This document shows, one piece after another, positions 4,401-5,886 of a stretch of DNA of 5,886 nucleotides; the stretch's first letter is position 1; every line of letters starts with the position of its first letter. Source of the DNA: an uncultured Lachnospiraceae bacterium. Its GTDB lineage: Bacteria; Bacillota; Clostridia; Lachnospirales; Lachnospiraceae. Location of the stretch: positions 1 to 5,886 of the forward strand of contig CACZQU010000046.1 in NCBI GenBank assembly GCA_902783305.1. Reading direction: 5' to 3'. Both the position numbers and the translations under genes were made by a program. Under the pieces are notes generated by a model that made no database searches, was not told the origin of the DNA, and saw only the letters and a program-made list of their open reading frames with translations.

Positions 4401-5886
4401 TTGAAAGGAAATGGAAAACCAATCAGGATGTTCCTGATCATTCTTACAGGGATTTTCACCTGTGTTGTGAACAGGGGCTGCGATTTTGATCCGTCTGTCC
4501 TCGCTGAAGAAGAGCTTTTTTATTCTGATGAGGAATTCATCCCGGTTTATCCGCAGGAAGGACAGGAGGAAATGTCTGCAGCTCCATTGACTTCGGAGGA
4601 TCTCATACCACCTGAAGAGGGAAGAGAAACAGATTTTCCGGGGGTTCTTTCCTGGGATTCGGGAAATGATGAACCGATTTTCCGGGAACCGGAAGATGGT
4701 GATTCTTTGTCTTCCGTACCGGGAGATGGTGAAAATGTCCTTTCAGAACAGGGGGAGAATGAGAGCGCTTTACCGGTATGGGAAGAGAACCCTGCAGACT
4801 TGCCTGCTCCGGAGGAAGGAGATACGGGCTTGCCTGCCCCGGAGGAAGGAGATCCGGACTTTCCTGTCCCGGAGGAGGTTCTGAACCCGGGGGAAGGAGA
4901 CCCGGGCTTTTCCGTTCCGGAGGAAGGTGACACGGAAGCTTCGGTTCCTGAGGTCATTGAACCTGTCTTTACGGATGCGGAATATCGTCATGAAGAGAAT
5001 TCCAATCCGGCAGATGAAGAGACCGGTTCTCCGGTTCCGGAGGAATATGATTCTCTTGTGCCGGAACCGGAAGAGTCCGCTTTTCTTTCTCAGATGCCGG
5101 AGAATCAGATCCTTACACAAGCTTTACCTTCAGGACTGGAAAACACCATGAATCCCGCTTCTTCTGTCATCCCGGACAGTGCGTCTTTGCTGTCGGGACA
5201 GCCGGAAACGGACGGGCAGGAGGAAGCATGGGAAATCAGTCTGAATTATTTTGATTCGGATGTGGATAACGGAAACACCGTGCTGGATCCGCAGGTACCG
5301 ATCGAATGGAACGCTGTGAGCACCGAGGAGAGAAGAACCCTTACCTTTCAGGTAAATTATAAAAACCGTAATGTACAAAAGAAATATCTCCCGGGAGAAG
5401 CCAGGATCTATATTCCCGACCTGGTCATGCTTTTCACTGACAATAAAGAAGACGTTTCCATGCATACAGTTATCGCAGCGGACCGGTACAGCGCTTCTCC
5501 CAAAACTCATACCTGGTCTTATAAAAGGGTTTATGATGAAGCTTCTTCCCAGTGGTTTTATCTGCTGACAAACAATGATACGATCGAGAGCATGACCAAT
5601 TTTGAAGGCAGTATTCAGATCCAGTGGATCCTTGAGCCGTCTTACTGCAGTCAGGAGGCCTCTTTTTCTTTTCAGGTCTCCTTTGACCAGACCATCTATT
5701 CGCTTCCTGTCAGTTTTCATTTTACTTCCATAGAAAAAGCTTATACCGCACAGAAAACAGCTGAGAAGCTTATTTCTCTTGACGGAATTCCGGAAGGGGA
5801 TTATATCTGGGTAAAATACAATTTTCGGGTGACTGCTCCGATGAATGGAGAAGGTGTCCGCTTCATCAATCCGGAGACAGCCTGGT
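4401..5886 (+). CDS. Large secreted surface protein with acidic Pro/Glu decapeptide repeats (3' end outside window)
   Basis: This frame runs open from TTG 4401 to the window end: 495 codons and no stop. The start reads MKGNGKPIRMFLIILTGIF, a basic n-region and hydrophobic core at 10-23, with possible cleavage after SVLA (Ala35). Residues 36 to about 275 are strongly acidic and proline-rich, and hold a degenerate 10-residue repeat from 94 to 249. From about residue 277 the composition changes to that of a folded, beta-rich domain: WEISLNYFDSDVDNG, then RTLTFQVNYKNRN, LPGEARIYIPDLVM and WSYKRVYDE. DSDVDNGNTVLD at 285-296 resembles an EF-hand-type calcium loop. A further segment near the window end (DGIPEGDYIWVKYNFRVTAP) may begin another domain. 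I do not recognise the family. Its position beside TasA-like genes suggests a surface adhesin, tip or matrix partner, but that is inference. Any wall anchor would lie beyond the window. Confidence 0.8.
   Translation, partial: MKGNGKPIRMFLIILTGIFTCVVNRGCDFDPSVLAEEELFYSDEEFIPVYPQEGQEEMSAAPLTSEDLIPPEEGRETDFPGVLSWDSGNDEPIFREPEDGDSLSSVPGDGENVLSEQGENESALPVWEENPADLPAPEEGDTGLPAPEEGDPDFPVPEEVLNPGEGDPGFSVPEEGDTEASVPEVIEPVFTDAEYRHEENSNPADEETGSPVPEEYDSLVPEPEESAFLSQMPENQILTQALPSGLENTMNPASSVIPDSASLLSGQPETDGQEEAWEISLNYFDSDVDNGNTVLDPQVPIEWNAVSTEERRTLTFQVNYKNRNVQKKYLPGEARIYIPDLVMLFTDNKEDVSMHTVIAADRYSASPKTHTWSYKRVYDEASSQWFYLLTNNDTIESMTNFEGSIQIQWILEPSYCSQEASFSFQVSFDQTIYSLPVSFHFTSIEKAYTAQKTAEKLISLDGIPEGDYIWVKYNFRVTAPMNGEGVRFINPETAW
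4680..5147 (+). repeat. Degenerate 30-base (10-residue) tandem repeat array in the large surface gene
   Basis: Residues 94-249 fall into 15 units of ten, with consensus [LFS]-[PS]-x-P-E-E-x-D-x-x. Examples are FREPEDGDSL (94), SSVPGDGENV (104), LPAPEEGDTG (134), LPAPEEGDPD (144), FSVPEEGDTE (170), SPVPEEYDSL (210) and VPEPEESAFL (220). Proline is at position 4 in 12 of 15 units and glutamate at position 5 in 11. The phase breaks once, by six extra residues (GEGDPG, 164-169). The units at 4800-4829 and 4830-4859 differ at only three of 30 bases. Confidence 0.8.

Noticed and set aside
4547..4957. Antisense Ser/Pro/Gly-rich repetitive ORF that looks collagen-like
   Set aside because: It is the complement of the decapeptide repeat array; the repeat unit has no stop on the other strand. 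The + strand frame has the ribosome site and signal peptide.
1..5886. CRISPR array, tRNA, rRNA, transposase or phage genes
   Set aside because: No spaced identical repeats, cloverleaf, rRNA core sequence or transposase motif was seen; the only tandem repeats are the coding decapeptide array.

Overview
The window looks like part of a Gram-positive clostridial chromosome (Clostridia, perhaps Lachnospiraceae-like). The evidence is AGGAGG-type ribosome sites, two TTG starts, moderate GC, a SipW (ER-type) signal peptidase, TasA/CalY/BsaA-type secreted proteins and a membrane-tail sorting signal. No species can be named from the sequence alone. Every gene I can support is on the + strand, closely packed, and probably belongs to one operon that continues past both window edges.

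Layout. (1) The 3' end of a TasA-like secreted protein (1-314). (2) A second TasA-like protein starting at a TTG that overlaps the previous stop (311-1000). (3) A third, with the most canonical SipW-type signal peptide (1043-1747). (4) A double-length TasA-like protein with two beta-type domains, ending in YPYTG, a membrane segment and RRRRK, which looks like a non-canonical sortase sorting signal (1778-2989). (5) The SipW-type signal peptidase, overlapping the previous gene (2974-3495). (6) A fifth TasA-like protein (3546-4175). (7) A 225-base gap without a convincing gene (4176-4400), filled with successive inverted repeats and ending in a perfect 13-bp hairpin. (8) A large secreted protein starting at TTG 4401 and still open at the window end (5886). 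It has a signal peptide, a long acidic proline-rich decapeptide repeat array, then what looks like folded domain.

How the genes may work together. In known tasA-sipW/calY/bsaA loci, SipW removes the signal peptides of fibre subunits that polymerise outside the cell as biofilm matrix fibres. This window has that logic with five divergent subunits instead of one or two. One subunit looks wall- or membrane-anchored or pilin-like, and a large acidic, repeat-rich surface protein is encoded at the distal end. My inference is a heteropolymeric surface fibre locus: several subunits, a dedicated peptidase, a candidate base or anchor subunit and a candidate adhesin or accessory protein. The structured gap before the large gene could set its expression relative to the fibre genes.
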